The notes under the pieces were generated by a model. It saw only the letters and a list, made by a program, of their open reading frames with translations. It searched no databases and was not told where the DNA came from. This document shows, in pieces, positions 49,401 to 59,042 of a stretch of DNA of 64,000 nucleotides. Position 1 is the stretch's first letter; each line of letters opens with the position of its first letter. The DNA lies in assembly GCA_017615835.1 (NCBI GenBank), contig JAFZZI010000007.1, positions 186,001-250,000 on the forward strand. Direction: 5' to 3'. The translations under genes and the position numbers were made by a program. The DNA is from Bacteroidaceae bacterium (GTDB taxonomy: Bacteria > Bacteroidota > Bacteroidia > Bacteroidales > Bacteroidaceae).

Positions 49401-49795
49401 CAGGTATATGCCAACGCACCAACCATGCCGGAACCTATAATCAATAAGGTTTGCCATGTATCGGGCTGTTCGCCTCTCTGACACACTAACTTCTTAGCCA
49501 GATAAGTGATGGTCCAAAACAGGAACAGAATGCAGAGTGCACTTAAGAGCGCCGACATCACATTCACCATCATCGCAACCTTAGCCGGGTCGCCTGTCAA
49601 TTGCGAAAAGAGGTTGGCTGTGAGCATGAAGACAGGTGCTCCTGGCGGGTGTCCCACTTCAAGTTTATACCCCGTTGTAATGAACTCAGGACAGTCCCAG
49701 AAACTGGCAGTCGGTTCTATGGTCAGGCAATAAGTCAATGCTGCCACTGCAAATGCCAACCATCCGGCAATGATGTTTATTTGTTTGTATTTCAT
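46460..49795 (-). CDS. DUF2723 multi-pass membrane protein with C-terminal TPR
   Basis: 1111 residues. About a dozen membrane helices in the first ~700 residues, beginning QINIIAGWLAFAVAALTY and including the family signature SFWDCPEFITTGYKLEVGHPPGAP. Long periplasmic loops and a C-terminal domain follow, with helical TPR-like repeats (residues ~990-1080: ALIKEGKTDKALEVLDRCE). DUF2723 belongs to the GT-C-like membrane glycosyltransferases common in Bacteroidetes. I infer transfer of a sugar from a lipid carrier to an envelope target; the acceptor is not known. 8 nt after purD, 1-nt overlap with the deacetylase. Confidence 0.88.
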   Translation of the reverse strand: MKYKQINIIAGWLAFAVAALTYCLTIEPTASFWDCPEFITTGYKLEVGHPPGAPVFMLTANLFSQLTGDPAKVAMMVNVMSALLSALCILFLFWTITYLAKKLVCQRGEQPDTWQTLLIIGSGMVGALAYTWSDTFWFSAVEGEVYAYSSFCTAVTFWLILKWEDESDKPHSDRWLVLIAYLIGLSVGVHLLNLLCITAIVLVYYFKKSENPTYLGGFLAIALSGVIIAAVLYGIVPGIVKVGGWFELLFVNNLGFRFNTGLFVYLVLLVSAIVWGVYESQQAKSDVRMNIAFLLTLALTGIPFYGHKIKGIIFGIVILVILAFYLMGNFTSRDRKPSPRILNTIMLGIMCITIGYSSYALIVIRSTANPPMDQNSPEDIFSLGDYMAREQYGSYPLFYGRTYASKIALRNEGNRCYPVIIEKGNLYGRKEKASADEKDSYYIKDMKRDYKYAQNMIFPRMYSSASDHIKQYKYWADIEGRTVIYDECGKKVKLTVPTQMENLRFFIRYQVNYMYWRYFMWNFSGRQNDIQGYGQIDKGNWITGFNFIDKLRLGDQRLLPDSIKGKGHNVFYCLPLILGIIGIVLQFKKGREGVRQFWIVFCLFFMTGLAIVLYLNQTPIQPRERDYAYAGSFYAFAIWIGLGTIGISNLLKKIIGSKVSSVIAALACLLVPLQMVSQTWDDHDRSGRYTCRDFGQNYLTTLPAKGYPIIFSNGDNDTFPLWYNLETESFRTDCRVCNLSYLNTDWYIDQMKRPAYESPSVPIEYDRIDYESGTNDIVYIDLDSKQNFIRNAKSQEELEKVYNSFELKNVLEFWVKKYNVIPTDTVWLKLDKEAILNSGMMIPKEYRGATREETLSLLPDRMIISLKGRSAIMKNELMMLEMLAYCNWERPLYMATSVGEDNRLGLEPFFVLEGLAYRITPFNWQELGYIKDLRYDVVIDTERMYENLMNYKFGGLDNPDLYLDETIRRMCYSHRRLYAQLAEALIKEGKTDKALEVLDRCEAGISCELLPHDMMGYSQIMANCYQSLGQNEKALSITSQMATLYLSQLRWYSSLDRKHLLLLAKDCSDVITYLYQVIFPLLEKSGIDKESYNSMLQVFDNMYVQVSSTLE

Positions 49796-49803
49796 AATTC
49801 TGT

Positions 49804-51087
49804 CTATTTGCTGAAATTAAGGTCTGCCCCTATGTCGCTGCGGAAATGTTTACCCTCAAAGTTTATAATCCGGGCCCCCTCAAATGATTTCTTCAGAGCT
49901 TCTTCCTTATCTTTCCCATACGAACTGACAGCTATTACGCGACCTCCCGCAGTTATGATTTCACCCTGTGAATCGAATGCCGTGCCTGCATGAAAGACAA
50001 TGCTGTTGCGAACCGAATCGATACCGGTTATCTTGAATCCTTTTCTGTAATGACCCGGATAGCCACCCGATACCAGCATAACACAGACAGCGGCACGCTC
50101 ATCCACCTCAAGGACTTTGGTATCAAGATTCCCTTCAGCAACACCCAGAAGCAACTCGACAAGGTCGGATTTCAGGCGCAACATGACCGTCTCGGTTTCG
50201 GGATCACCCATACGTACATTGTACTCTATTACCTTAGGTTCTCCATCGCAGTTAATGAGTCCGAAAAAAATGAATCCTTTGTATTCAAGCCCTTCTTCTG
50301 CAAGACCCTGGACAGTTGGCTTTATTATGCGGCTCTCCACCTTCTCCATCCACACAGAGTCGGCAAAGGGAACCGGAGAGACAGACCCCATTCCACCAGT
50401 GTTCAAACCTGTATCATGTTCGCCCACTCGCTTATAGTCTTTGGCAACAGGAAGAATTTTATAGTGAGAACCGTCTGTCAAGACAAAGACAGAGCACTCG
50501 ATTCCGCTCAGGAACTCCTCTATGACAACCCTTGAAGAAGCTCCTCCAAACATTCCGCCCAGCATCTCCTTGAGTTCTCTACGGGCCTCGTCCAAGGTAG
50601 ATAGTATAAGTACACCTTTGCCTGCACAAAGACCGTCTGCTTTCAGAACATATGGTGCTTTGAGATTTCCTAGGAAATCCAAACCTTCCTGAAGATTCTC
50701 TGAAGTAAATGTTCTATATGCAGCAGTCGGAATGTTATGCCGCTGCATGAATCGCTTGGCGAAGTCCTTACTGCCCTCCAACTGAGCCGCGGCTTTGGTG
50801 GGTCCGATAACCTTTACGCCTGCAAGTTCGGGCCTGTTTCTAAAATAGTCGTTTATTCCATTTACCAAAGGGTCCTCCGGCCCCACTACGACCATGTCAA
50901 TGCCTTTACTGATGACAAAATCGGCTATACTGTCAAAGTCATTTGCCTTTATGTCCACGTTTTTGCCCACAACTGCGGTTCCAGCATTTCCCGGTGCGAT
51001 GAAGAGCATCTCTGTCTGTGGGCTCTGTGCTATCTTCCAAGCCAATGCATGCTCGCGTCCGCCACTTCCAAGAAGCAGTATTTTCAT
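49804..51087 (-). CDS. purD: Phosphoribosylamine-glycine ligase
   Basis: Second step of purine synthesis: phosphoribosylamine plus glycine and ATP gives GAR. 427 residues. N domain [22 protein letters not shown]-grasp region with [15 protein letters not shown] and [14 protein letters not shown], and the metal site [12 protein letters not shown]. The start overlaps the methyltransferase stop by 4 nt. Purine synthesis and guaA elsewhere in the window both depend on glutamine-derived nitrogen. Confidence 0.97.
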   Translation of the reverse strand: MKILLLGSGGREHALAWKIAQSPQTEMLFIAPGNAGTAVVGKNVDIKANDFDSIADFVISKGIDMVVVGPEDPLVNGINDYFRNRPELAGVKVIGPTKAAAQLEGSKDFAKRFMQRHNIPTAAYRTFTSENLQEGLDFLGNLKAPYVLKADGLCAGKGVLILSTLDEARRELKEMLGGMFGGASSRVVIEEFLSGIECSVFVLTDGSHYKILPVAKDYKRVGEHDTGLNTGGMGSVSPVPFADSVWMEKVESRIIKPTVQGLAEEGLEYKGFIFFGLINCDGEPKVIEYNVRMGDPETETVMLRLKSDLVELLLGVAEGNLDTKVLEVDERAAVCVMLVSGGYPGHYRKGFKITGIDSVRNSIVFHAGTAFDSQGEIITAGGRVIAVSSYGKDKEEALKKSFEGARIINFEGKHFRSDIGADLNFSK

Positions 51088-52580
51088 TTTCTGTCTTTGT
51101 TAGTTCTTATTTTTCCTGAAGACTTTCTATCTGTTCTCTTTGCCGATGTGCCATAACCTTTCCGCGATATTCCCTTGCTGAAAGTCCTTGGGTGAGAATC
51201 GCTCACCTCCTTGTTTCGGTATGGCTTGCGGTGGGTATCGCTTTCTTCCCTGGCCGAATAGGGATTGTGACGTTTTTCACCACCCTCCCTGCGGCGAAAA
51301 GGCTTACGCGGAGAATTCTCCTTTTCTGCGCCCTCTGACTCTCTCTTGTGTTTTTTCTCCTCCTGAGCTGCCTTGTGTCGCAAAGTTGAGCCCCTGCGGG
51401 TTGAGGAATTCTCTTTATCCAACTTCTCTCCTTCTGAGCGGAAGGCGTTATATCTGCCGTCAAACAATTCATACTTGCGGAACTCACAAGGCAAAGCACC
51501 ATTGTAAAGGGGAACTTTCGCTGAGGGTTTCAACCCAATCTTGTCAAAATACTCGTAATGATTACATATCACCCAGGCTTCCGACCCCGAAAAGGCATGC
51601 TTAAGACGTTCCCCAAGAGTGGCATATAACTCGGGTATGTCACCCTCCTTAAGACGTTCACCATAAGGGGGGTTAGTAACCATGAGTGTCTTTGACTTAA
51701 CAGGTTCGAAATTTCTTATATCCCTGACTTCAAAATGAATGGAATCTGCCAAACCTGCGGCCTTGGCATTGCGACGGGCAGCCAAAATAGCCTTAGGGTC
51801 TTTATCAAATCCGGAAATCGTCCCTTCAAAAGGACGTTCATCAGAATCGTCGTTATATATAGTCTCAAAAAGATTCTTGTCAAAGTCAGTCCACTTCTCG
51901 AAGGCGTAACGGCTTCTGAAAAGCCCAGGAGCCATGTTACGGGCTATCAAAGCTGCTTCAATCGGAATTGTCCCCGAACCGCACATAGGATCGATGAAAT
52001 CGCATTGGCCATTCCATTTGGCTATTAACAGCATGCCGGCAGCCAGGACCTCATTCAGTGGAGCCTCAAGAGTGTCCTGACGGTAACCCCGTCGGTGCAA
52101 TGATTCACCCGAACTGTCAAGAGACAAGGAACAATCCTCGTTTGATATATGTATGTGGAACATGATGTCAGGATTGGCCACACTTACATTTGGCCGCTTT
52201 CCTTCAGAGTCGCGGAACGAGTCTGCAATAGCATCCTTCACTTTGTATGCTACGAACTTTGAGTGTCTGAAATCCTCGCTGTTGACCACCGCATCGACCG
52301 AGAAGCTGGTGTTCACATCCATATAGTCCTTCCAGTCGATGGCACGACATATATCATAAACCTCATCGGCTCTTGATGCATGGAAGTGCCTGAAAGGTTT
52401 GAGTATGCGAATAGCCGTCCGCAGGTGAAAGTTGGCTTTGTACATCAGGGCCTTGTCTCCTGTGAAAGAAACCATACGGTTGCCTATGACCACATTGTTG
52501 GCTCCCAACTCCGTCAACTCCCTTGCCAAGATCTCTTCCAACCCTTGAAAGGTCTTGGCTATCATTTCAAAATCTGCCAT
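51084..52580 (-). CDS. THUMP-domain rRNA methyltransferase (RlmL N-half type) with basic tail
   Basis: 498 residues. The THUMP RNA-binding domain covers residues ~45-155. A class I methyltransferase domain follows with [19 protein letters not shown] (S-adenosylmethionine binding) and [10 protein letters not shown] (catalytic NPPY), the pattern of 23S rRNA m2G methyltransferases. After residue ~380 comes a low-complexity tail of about 115 residues rich in Lys, Arg, Ser and Glu, without a domain. The tail probably aids RNA binding. The unfused second half of E. coli RlmL (RlmK) is absent here. Confidence 0.92.
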   Translation of the reverse strand: MADFEMIAKTFQGLEEILARELTELGANNVVIGNRMVSFTGDKALMYKANFHLRTAIRILKPFRHFHASRADEVYDICRAIDWKDYMDVNTSFSVDAVVNSEDFRHSKFVAYKVKDAIADSFRDSEGKRPNVSVANPDIMFHIHISNEDCSLSLDSSGESLHRRGYRQDTLEAPLNEVLAAGMLLIAKWNGQCDFIDPMCGSGTIPIEAALIARNMAPGLFRSRYAFEKWTDFDKNLFETIYNDDSDERPFEGTISGFDKDPKAILAARRNAKAAGLADSIHFEVRDIRNFEPVKSKTLMVTNPPYGERLKEGDIPELYATLGERLKHAFSGSEAWVICNHYEYFDKIGLKPSAKVPLYNGALPCEFRKYELFDGRYNAFRSEGEKLDKENSSTRRGSTLRHKAAQEEKKHKRESEGAEKENSPRKPFRRREGGEKRHNPYSAREESDTHRKPYRNKEVSDSHPRTFSKGISRKGYGTSAKRTDRKSSGKIRTNKDRK

Positions 52581-52632
52581 CTGAGTTCAGTTCCTAACTC
52601 TGCCCTTTTCCGTCTTTTCGCGGAATAATGTG

Positions 52633-52640
52633 CAAAGATA
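52633..52640 (-). promoter_or_regulatory. -7 box of the methyltransferase-purD-DUF2723 operon
   Basis: TATCTTTG, 53 nt before the methyltransferase ATG. The upstream AT-rich tract has no clear TTTG at the right distance. Confidence 0.55.
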
Positions 52641-52784
52641 GTGCATGCCGAGCGAAGAAAAAACAAAACCTTTGTTTTTTCTGAAAAAGGGACAGCAAAC
52701 AGACAAGCATAAAAGTTGTCGTGTTTCTGCAGCAAAAGATGTATATAAATACAAATACCGGTACCAGCGAATCAAGGGTGCAGC

Positions 52785-54857
52785 CTATTTATTTCCGTTA
52801 TCCGTTATAAGAATTCCATCAAGTCTGACAGTAAAGGAGACTGTCTTCTCTCCTTCAGATAACCGGTTTGGATGTACATAAATGCTATTCGGGAAAAACA
52901 ACCTATCAGATGTGACGCATTTGATAGCTATGCTTTTAAGATTATCCTCCTTTATCTCCTCAAGCACAACTTTCAGTGTGTCGCTGATTTCATCAAGAGG
53001 AACCAGAAACACCCCTCTTTCCAATTTTACCCTCTCTTCATGCACGCTGAGGAACCGGATGCTGTCAACCCACTTACATATCTCCAGACTTTCTTCATTC
53101 AAGCCTATATGGGATATTGTCAAGTTTCCTTCAAAAGAATCTCTGGATTCCGGGAAGTATATTGGATCCCTTCCGAAAAGGTCATAAGTAGTTGTTCTGA
53201 AATTTTTACGCAGATACAGTGACTTTGACATTATGTCTGCAACTGCGTCATCATCTGGGATAGTCTGAATCCAGTCGTTGTAACTATCCTGATCAAGAGG
53301 AAGTGAGCCCACCGGATACATCTCCATATAACCCTCAATTCTGCGCTTCATGTAGTTCCTTACTATCGTTGAATTATTTACGGGCAGTATTGAAACAGAC
53401 AGGAACATCACTGCAAACGAAATGGCTATCCAGCGGATTCTCTTGCCGCCCCCGGCTATCAAGCCTGCACAGACCATATAGAACCAGGCAAGAAGTATGA
53501 CCAAATACATTCTGTTCACGGACAGTCCGTAATCAGACAGACGTTTAATGGTTCCGACAGTCGCCAGGACCAGCAACGGCAGAATCATTGCCGGCAGAAG
53601 CCGGACAACTTTTTTCTCAAACGGTTTTGCTCCACCCGACCTCAATAGCGGATAAAGACATATTTCAGTTAGAATACAGCCTGCCATCAGAATCGTCACC
53701 AATATGGCAACACCTCCATCCGGAAGTTCCCAACGTATAAGTATTTCCAAACCATAAGCATACAGTACAAGCATGTACATCCCCATCAACGGCGTAAGCA
53801 AATAGCGTACCGCGAAAACCAGGAATTGCGATACAATAAGGGTGTCTGCATGCTTTTCCTCCCCTTGCGGCATTCGGCCCAAAAACAGGACGAGTGGCAA
53901 CACAAGCAGTGTGAGAACAGCAACAGTATAATATGACCTGCCGTCCGGACTAATGCCAAAAAGAGGATCTAACGAATATATGAGAATCATCAGTCCTGCT
54001 GTAAGGGCACCACAAACAGAGAAACTCACCCCTGCCCAAAATAGAGTGCGCCACGTGAAGTTCCACACAGGAACATCATCCTTGTCTTTTGCGAACGGGA
54101 GGAAAAGACAGGCCACAAACAAAGCCACTGCAACCGATAAGTACCCTATGGACAAGGCATGGGTAAAACAGTCGGAATTCAGCAGCAACAGTACAGCCGC
54201 ATTTCCCGCCAACAGGAGGTTAGATACAATAACAGTCATGCGTCTGTACGCAGTGGGAGGTAAATCCTCGGTCCACAAACGAAGCGCTACATTCAGCAAG
54301 ACCCCAGCAGCCAACGTAAGAACCATAACCCAACTGTCCGTCTCGTCTGGAATGCTGCCTTTCCTCCATATCAGGAACAATAGCAATATGGCCAGTCCCA
54401 CAAGATATGTCGAAGCAACAAGGAAACGTCTGAAAAAGTTCTGCAATGCATCCTTCATGAACAATATACGTAGCATTCCAAATCTCTCTGAACCGAAAAA
54501 CAGCCTATACTCCTGTTGTCGCATCTTGTTCTTCATTCGAAACTTTCGGGTACGTACAGCCTCACCGGAAAGTGCCAGGACACAACCTGTTGCAGAAGCG
54601 GACAACCCTAAACCTGACATTATACACACATATATGTCAGTCTTGTCCAAAGCAGGTGACAAAGAAGCCAAAGTCTCGATCAAATCTACGAAAGCACAGT
54701 CTATGTCGTCCAAAAAAGACCTGCGTTCAGTGACATTGGGCTGGTACCCGCTTTTTGACATCGACGAAATCAAACCCGCAGATTCAGTTTCATTGAATGC
54801 TTTCTTTCCTCTCATCAGAACTTCTCTGATTCCGATATTTCTTTCTTTTTCAGTCAT
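52785..54857 (-). CDS. DUF4153 multi-pass membrane protein
   Basis: 690 residues from the ATG at 54857 (MTEKERNIGIREVLMRGKKAF). A soluble N-terminal part (~1-75) is followed by about 12 membrane helices (residues ~80-520) and a C-terminal extracytoplasmic domain of about 170 residues with a YMKRRIEGYMEMYPVGSL segment. It matches DUF4153, an uncharacterised membrane family. The promoter box at 54879-54886 rules out the longer frame. It forms a single-gene unit. Confidence 0.85.
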   Translation of the reverse strand: MTEKERNIGIREVLMRGKKAFNETESAGLISSMSKSGYQPNVTERRSFLDDIDCAFVDLIETLASLSPALDKTDIYVCIMSGLGLSASATGCVLALSGEAVRTRKFRMKNKMRQQEYRLFFGSERFGMLRILFMKDALQNFFRRFLVASTYLVGLAILLLFLIWRKGSIPDETDSWVMVLTLAAGVLLNVALRLWTEDLPPTAYRRMTVIVSNLLLAGNAAVLLLLNSDCFTHALSIGYLSVAVALFVACLFLPFAKDKDDVPVWNFTWRTLFWAGVSFSVCGALTAGLMILIYSLDPLFGISPDGRSYYTVAVLTLLVLPLVLFLGRMPQGEEKHADTLIVSQFLVFAVRYLLTPLMGMYMLVLYAYGLEILIRWELPDGGVAILVTILMAGCILTEICLYPLLRSGGAKPFEKKVVRLLPAMILPLLVLATVGTIKRLSDYGLSVNRMYLVILLAWFYMVCAGLIAGGGKRIRWIAISFAVMFLSVSILPVNNSTIVRNYMKRRIEGYMEMYPVGSLPLDQDSYNDWIQTIPDDDAVADIMSKSLYLRKNFRTTTYDLFGRDPIYFPESRDSFEGNLTISHIGLNEESLEICKWVDSIRFLSVHEERVKLERGVFLVPLDEISDTLKVVLEEIKEDNLKSIAIKCVTSDRLFFPNSIYVHPNRLSEGEKTVSFTVRLDGILITDNGNK

Positions 54858-54878
54858 GCTGAAGTTACCCGTTTTCTG

Positions 54879-54886
54879 CAAAGATA
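54879..54886 (-). promoter_or_regulatory. -7 box of the DUF4153 gene
   Basis: TATCTTTG, 21 nt before the ATG. It lies inside the longer reading frame and therefore argues for the shorter start. Confidence 0.55.
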
Positions 54887-55040
54887 ATGTTACGTCACGA
54901 ATAACGCACCTGTGCACCGTTTCAAAGACGTTTCAATCTTTATCACCGATTGTATATTTCTATCGTCCTCAACATAACATATGACATTATAACATGGGAT
55001 GATATTTGAAGGATACAGAGGCTATGAAAATGAAAAACCA

Positions 55041-55048
55041 TAACTTTG
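55041..55048 (+). promoter_or_regulatory. -7 box of the lytic transglycosylase gene
   Basis: TAACTTTG, 30 nt before the ATG; no clear -33 element. Confidence 0.5.
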
Positions 55049-55078
55049 CAATGTCAAACAAAAACTATCAACTGACGA

Positions 55079-56035
55079 ATGACAACACTACGCCTACTGA
55101 CCCTGATCTCATTTGCATTGGCGGTAACCGGTTTGTCCGCACAAAGAAATACGGGAACACCTCAAGGTCAATATATTCAACAAGCAGGACAGATTCCTTC
55201 TGTCCCCGACTATATCGTATTTGCAGGTGAAACAATACGCTTTGACCGTGCAGATCTCCGCGAGCGCCTTGACCGCGAACTGATAGCCTTCACTTATTCT
55301 CACACAAACTCAATACTGATGCTTAAGAGGGCCAACAGGATATTTCCCCAAGTTGAACCAATTCTCAAAGCCTGCGGCATTCCCGATGACCTGAAATACC
55401 TCATGGCTATAGAGAGCAACCTCGATCCCCTGGCTGTGTCCAGTGCCGGAGCAGCAGGTCTTTGGCAGTTTACCCAGTCAACAGGAAAACTCTACGGACT
55501 TGAAATTAATTCAAACGTTGACGAGCGCTACAACACCGAAAAGGCGACCATTGCAGCCTGCAACTACCTCAAGTCGTCGCTCTCAAAATATGGAGACTGG
55601 CTCACCGTGGCAGCCAGTTACAACGCCGGACAGGGAGCCATATCGACACGCCTGAATAATCAGCGGCAAACCAAAGCCACTGATCTTGTCCTGGCAGCCG
55701 AGACTTCACGCTATATGTTCCGTATCCTGGTTGCCAAGATGATGTTCGAGAATCCTCAACTCTTCGGCTTCCGCCTAAAATCAGAAGAACTATACCCCTA
55801 CATTCCGGCAAAAGAGACAGTCTCTGTCACCGAAACAATTTCCGACCTTGTCCAATTTGCCGAAGACCATGGAGTTTCTTATGCACAGTTGCGTGAAGCC
55901 AATCCCTGGCTTCGCGAACTGACTCTGAAAGACTCCTCTCACAAGGAATACTTTATTGACATTCCTGATGTGAAAGGACTCCACTACAACCCGCGCAGGA
56001 CAGTAGCTCACAATCCACGATGGGTTACAGAATGA
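55079..56035 (+). CDS. Lytic transglycosylase (MltD-like)
   Basis: 318 residues with an N-terminal signal sequence (LLTLISFALAVTGLSAQ). The SLT domain spans residues ~95-210, with the catalytic Glu in MAIESNLDPLAVSSAGAAGL, then AGLWQFTQSTG and AASYNAGQGAI. It cleaves peptidoglycan glycan strands to anhydro-ends. Beyond residue ~240, VSVTETISDLVQFAEDHGVSY looks like one degenerate LysM-type repeat; MltD relatives usually carry clearer LysM domains. The next 200 nt up to the PAP2 gene show no recognisable site. Confidence 0.92.
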   Translation: MTTLRLLTLISFALAVTGLSAQRNTGTPQGQYIQQAGQIPSVPDYIVFAGETIRFDRADLRERLDRELIAFTYSHTNSILMLKRANRIFPQVEPILKACGIPDDLKYLMAIESNLDPLAVSSAGAAGLWQFTQSTGKLYGLEINSNVDERYNTEKATIAACNYLKSSLSKYGDWLTVAASYNAGQGAISTRLNNQRQTKATDLVLAAETSRYMFRILVAKMMFENPQLFGFRLKSEELYPYIPAKETVSVTETISDLVQFAEDHGVSYAQLREANPWLRELTLKDSSHKEYFIDIPDVKGLHYNPRRTVAHNPRWVTE

Positions 56036-56237
56036 AAGCAATTGCGGCCGATTCTCACGAACCAGCCGCAACCTTTCACTAACCAAACTATTAAAAAACC
56101 TTGTTCCTGAATTATATGCAACGTTCTCAACGTCACATCCGATATTAAGAGTCTGCTTTTGCGAAAAAGTTAATTCTATATGTCACCATTTATCTATGCT
56201 TAACATTATGTGTTAAATAAAGTAAAAAATTGGCTTC

Positions 56238-56843
56238 ATGGACATTACGACAATCTTGGATTTTCTAAAAACCTGCCATTATATTGACAAAGACATAACT
56301 TTCACTATAAACTCGTTCAATAGCCCTGTTACAGACTGTATCTGGCAACTTTTCTCTAACCGCGAAATCTGGATTGTCCTCTATGCAACTGTATTGGTCT
56401 TCTTTTTCAGGAACCTCGGATGGAAACGTGCTCTGGCTGTCACAATCTACATTGCACTGACAATTGTCTGTATTGACCAAAGCTGCAACTTTTGCAAAGA
56501 ATTCTGTCAGAGGCTCAGACCATGTTGGGATGCCGAAATGATGTCGCGCGGACTGCATGTTCTTGAGGACTTCGGCAATAAATACGGATTCTTCTCAGGG
56601 CATGCCGCCAATGCCGCAGGCTTTGCAGTGAGTTCAATTATAGGGTTCAGGACTGACAAGACGCGTAATTACAACCATTACACAATCTGGATCATAATCT
56701 GGGCCTTTCTGGTAGGCATAAGTCGGATTTTCGTTGGAAAGCACTTCTTCGGTGATGTCATTACGGGATTCTTCTACGGAACCCTTATGGCACTGCTACT
56801 TGGAAAGGTTTATATTGCTCTTGTAAAGAAACTGTCGATCTAG
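56238..56843 (+). CDS. PAP2-family membrane phosphatase
   Basis: 201 residues, five to six membrane helices. The three phosphatase motifs are KEFCQRLRP (KX6RP), SGHAAN and SRIFVGKHFFGD (SRX5HX3D). Likely substrates are undecaprenyl pyrophosphate or phosphatidylglycerol phosphate, that is recycling of the lipid carrier for cell-wall and O-antigen synthesis; lipid A phosphatase is an alternative. It converges with the DegT aminotransferase, 12 nt between the ends. Confidence 0.92.
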   Translation: MDITTILDFLKTCHYIDKDITFTINSFNSPVTDCIWQLFSNREIWIVLYATVLVFFFRNLGWKRALAVTIYIALTIVCIDQSCNFCKEFCQRLRPCWDAEMMSRGLHVLEDFGNKYGFFSGHAANAAGFAVSSIIGFRTDKTRNYNHYTIWIIIWAFLVGISRIFVGKHFFGDVITGFFYGTLMALLLGKVYIALVKKLSI

Positions 56844-56855
56844 GATCAGTTAATT

Positions 56856-57974
56856 CTATTTAAAAGCATTTACTAGCTCCGCAACCCTCAAGACCTGCTC
56901 CTTCGTGATAACCGGCCCCATCGGCAAACTCAACTCTTCCCTGTGTATTCTCTCGGTCACCGGCAAAGAAAGGCTGTTCCACCTGCGATAGCATTTCTGT
57001 CGATGAGGAGGTATTGGGTAATGGATCACTGTTCCAACGCCATTCTCTGAAAGCCAACACTGCAGCCTGTCTCTTTCATTACAGAAAACAGGATATAGGT
57101 GGAACACGTTCTCTTCTGCAGGCAGCTCTTCAGGTTGCTGTACTTTCGGGTTTCTTAAGTTTTCCCGATAACAATCTGCTACGCTCCTTCTGTACGCGTT
57201 ATCGTCATCAAGATGTCTAAGTTTTACACGCAATACGGCAGCCTGAATTTCGTCAAGACGGCTGTTTCTTCCACAAAAGTCGAATACATACTTACGGCTG
57301 GAACCGTAGTTCGCCAACGAACGTACCACTGCAGCCAATTCCGGATCGCGACAAGTTATTGCACCTCCGTCGCCAAAAGCGCCGAGATTCTTGCCTGGGT
57401 AGAAACTGTGTCCCGCTGCATCTCCAATACTGCCGGTACGGACTTTTCCATATCTGCATCCATGCGCCTGGGCATTGTCCTCTATAAGTTTCAAACCATT
57501 TCTTTCACAGAAAGAACCGATCCGCTCGGTATAGGCGCAGCGTCCGTACAGATGCACCAGAAGAACAGCTCTCGTTCTTTCGGAAAGATGCTGCTCCAAA
57601 AGGCTGTCATCGAGTTCGAGAGTTTCAAAACGTGGTTCAACGAGTACCGGAACAAGACCGTTCTCCGTTATTGACAAAATAGATGCTATATATGTATTGG
57701 CCGGAACAATGACTTCATCGCCCGGCTTCATCACCCCTGTTTCAATGTATGCACGAAAAATCAGAATAAGAGCATCCAGTCCATTTGCACAGGACACACA
57801 ACAGGGAGAGCCTATATATGCAGCATACTCCGTTTCAAAAGCATGTACCTCAGAACCCTGAAGATACCAGCCACTGTCAACCACGCGTGCAACAGCCTCA
57901 TGCAGTTCTGACGAATACTTTGAAGTCACTTCTCTAAGGCTGAGAAAGGGTATTTCTTCTGTCATAACGGACAT
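56856..57974 (-). CDS. DegT/DnrJ/EryC1-type sugar aminotransferase
   Basis: PLP-dependent aminotransferase of 372 residues that forms amino sugars on nucleotide-sugar precursors, using glutamate. Seen: [19 protein letters not shown] at the start, [15 protein letters not shown], the aspartate in [10 protein letters not shown], the PLP lysine in [15 protein letters not shown], and [16 protein letters not shown]. It resembles TDP-3-keto-6-deoxyhexose aminotransferases (FdtB/QdtB). No other sugar-biosynthesis genes are next to it, so it may serve a pathway encoded elsewhere. ATG at 57974 (MSVMTEE); a second Met three codons in is possible. Confidence 0.9.
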   Translation of the reverse strand: MSVMTEEIPFLSLREVTSKYSSELHEAVARVVDSGWYLQGSEVHAFETEYAAYIGSPCCVSCANGLDALILIFRAYIETGVMKPGDEVIVPANTYIASILSITENGLVPVLVEPRFETLELDDSLLEQHLSERTRAVLLVHLYGRCAYTERIGSFCERNGLKLIEDNAQAHGCRYGKVRTGSIGDAAGHSFYPGKNLGAFGDGGAITCRDPELAAVVRSLANYGSSRKYVFDFCGRNSRLDEIQAAVLRVKLRHLDDDNAYRRSVADCYRENLRNPKVQQPEELPAEENVFHLYPVFCNERDRLQCWLSENGVGTVIHYPIPPHRQKCYRRWNSLSLPVTERIHREELSLPMGPVITKEQVLRVAELVNAFK

Positions 57975-58011
57975 CCTGTCTTCTGTTAACGGCTACAAAT
58001 ATCGTCAATTA

Positions 58012-58043
58012 TTTGGAACATCCTCGCTTATGGCCTACCTTTG
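58012..58043 (+). promoter_or_regulatory. Promoter of the acyltransferase gene
   Basis: TTTG (58012-58015), 20 nt, TACCTTTG (58036-58043), nine bases before the ATG. It rules out the longer upstream reading. Confidence 0.7.
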
Positions 58044-58051
58044 TTTCAATT

Positions 58052-58981
58052 ATGAAAGTAACATACTACCTCCTGAAGGGTCTATTTCTTCTCATCGGCA
58101 AACTACCTCTCAAAGTATGTCTCGCCATTGGCAGGTTCATCTCCTTTGTTGCTGAAAAGGTGGTCAGATACCGCGTAAGTGACGCCACCATCAATATCTC
58201 ACGAAGTTTTCCTGAAATGGATTATCACGAATTGAAGGAAACCGTCCACAAATTCTACCTTCATTTTGGGGACTTACTTGCCGAATCGGTGTGGTTTGGA
58301 GCATGCCATAACCCACAGCGACTGGTCAAATCGCACATCTGTACCATCCAGAACCCAGAACTGCTGAACAGTCTTTCAAAAGTCTCACCTTCAACAATAG
58401 TGCTCAGTTCTCACATGGGGAACTGGGAATTGTCGGGAGGTATCGCTTCGTATAACTATAAAGATATCGGCGAACCTTTCGTCGTTAATGAAGGGAACTA
58501 CTGCGTCATACATAAAAATCTTGCAAGCAAGACCTGGGAAAAACTGATGAGAAACAATCGTACTGCACCGCTTATAGATCCTTCACACTTTGAAGGCTAT
58601 CTAGAAACTGCCCAGGTTCTCAGATATGCCCTCAAGCATCGAAATGAATACAAAATATATAATTTCATCACGGACCAGAGTCCCTCTTACTATGGATCAG
58701 GCGCCAACATTACCGTTGATTTCATGAACCGTAGAACTGTCACCATGACTGGGGCTGCAGCTCTTGCCGTCAAACTTGGCATGAGTGTGGTTTTCCAAAG
58801 TTTCTTGCGCGAGGGCAGGGGGCATTACCGCATTTCCTATACTGCTATTTGCGAAAACGCCTCTGAAATGACAGTAGAGGAAATAATGCAGAACTATTAT
58901 TCCCTGCTCGAAAAGGACCTTCACCTTCAGCCCGAAAACTATCTCTGGACCCACCGCCGGTGGAAGAACTTTGAAGAATGA
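58052..58981 (+). CDS. Lysophospholipid/lipid A acyltransferase (LpxL/HtrB-like)
   Basis: 309 residues from the ATG at 58052 (MKVTYYLLKGLFLLIGKLPL). A hydrophobic N-terminal anchor precedes the acyltransferase motif HMGNWE (the HX4E form of the LpxL family) near residue 130 and a following FITDQSP motif near residue 208. It probably adds a secondary acyl chain to lipid A in the inner membrane. In Bacteroidetes this family also includes enzymes of other lipids (aminolipids), so the substrate is inferred. Confidence 0.88.
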   Translation: MKVTYYLLKGLFLLIGKLPLKVCLAIGRFISFVAEKVVRYRVSDATINISRSFPEMDYHELKETVHKFYLHFGDLLAESVWFGACHNPQRLVKSHICTIQNPELLNSLSKVSPSTIVLSSHMGNWELSGGIASYNYKDIGEPFVVNEGNYCVIHKNLASKTWEKLMRNNRTAPLIDPSHFEGYLETAQVLRYALKHRNEYKIYNFITDQSPSYYGSGANITVDFMNRRTVTMTGAAALAVKLGMSVVFQSFLREGRGHYRISYTAICENASEMTVEEIMQNYYSLLEKDLHLQPENYLWTHRRWKNFEE

Positions 58982-59001
58982 TTTTCAGATATTTCTGTAA
59001 C

Positions 59002-59034
59002 AAAAGGAGAGGCCTGCTGTAACTGGCAGGCCTC
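59002..59034. terminator. Bidirectional terminator between convergent genes
   Basis: 9-bp stem GAGGCCTGC with GCAGGCCTC and an 8-nt loop. On the minus strand it is followed by TCTCCTTTTG, so it mainly serves the membrane-protein/sigma unit, but it also closes the acyltransferase transcript. Confidence 0.75.
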
Positions 59035-59042
59035 TGTCACTC

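Noticed and set aside
53953..54984. 343-codon plus-strand ORF inside the DUF4153 gene
   Set aside because: Antisense to a membrane-protein gene with clear helices; composition (Lys/Arg/Ser-rich) is what the reverse of hydrophobic codons gives.
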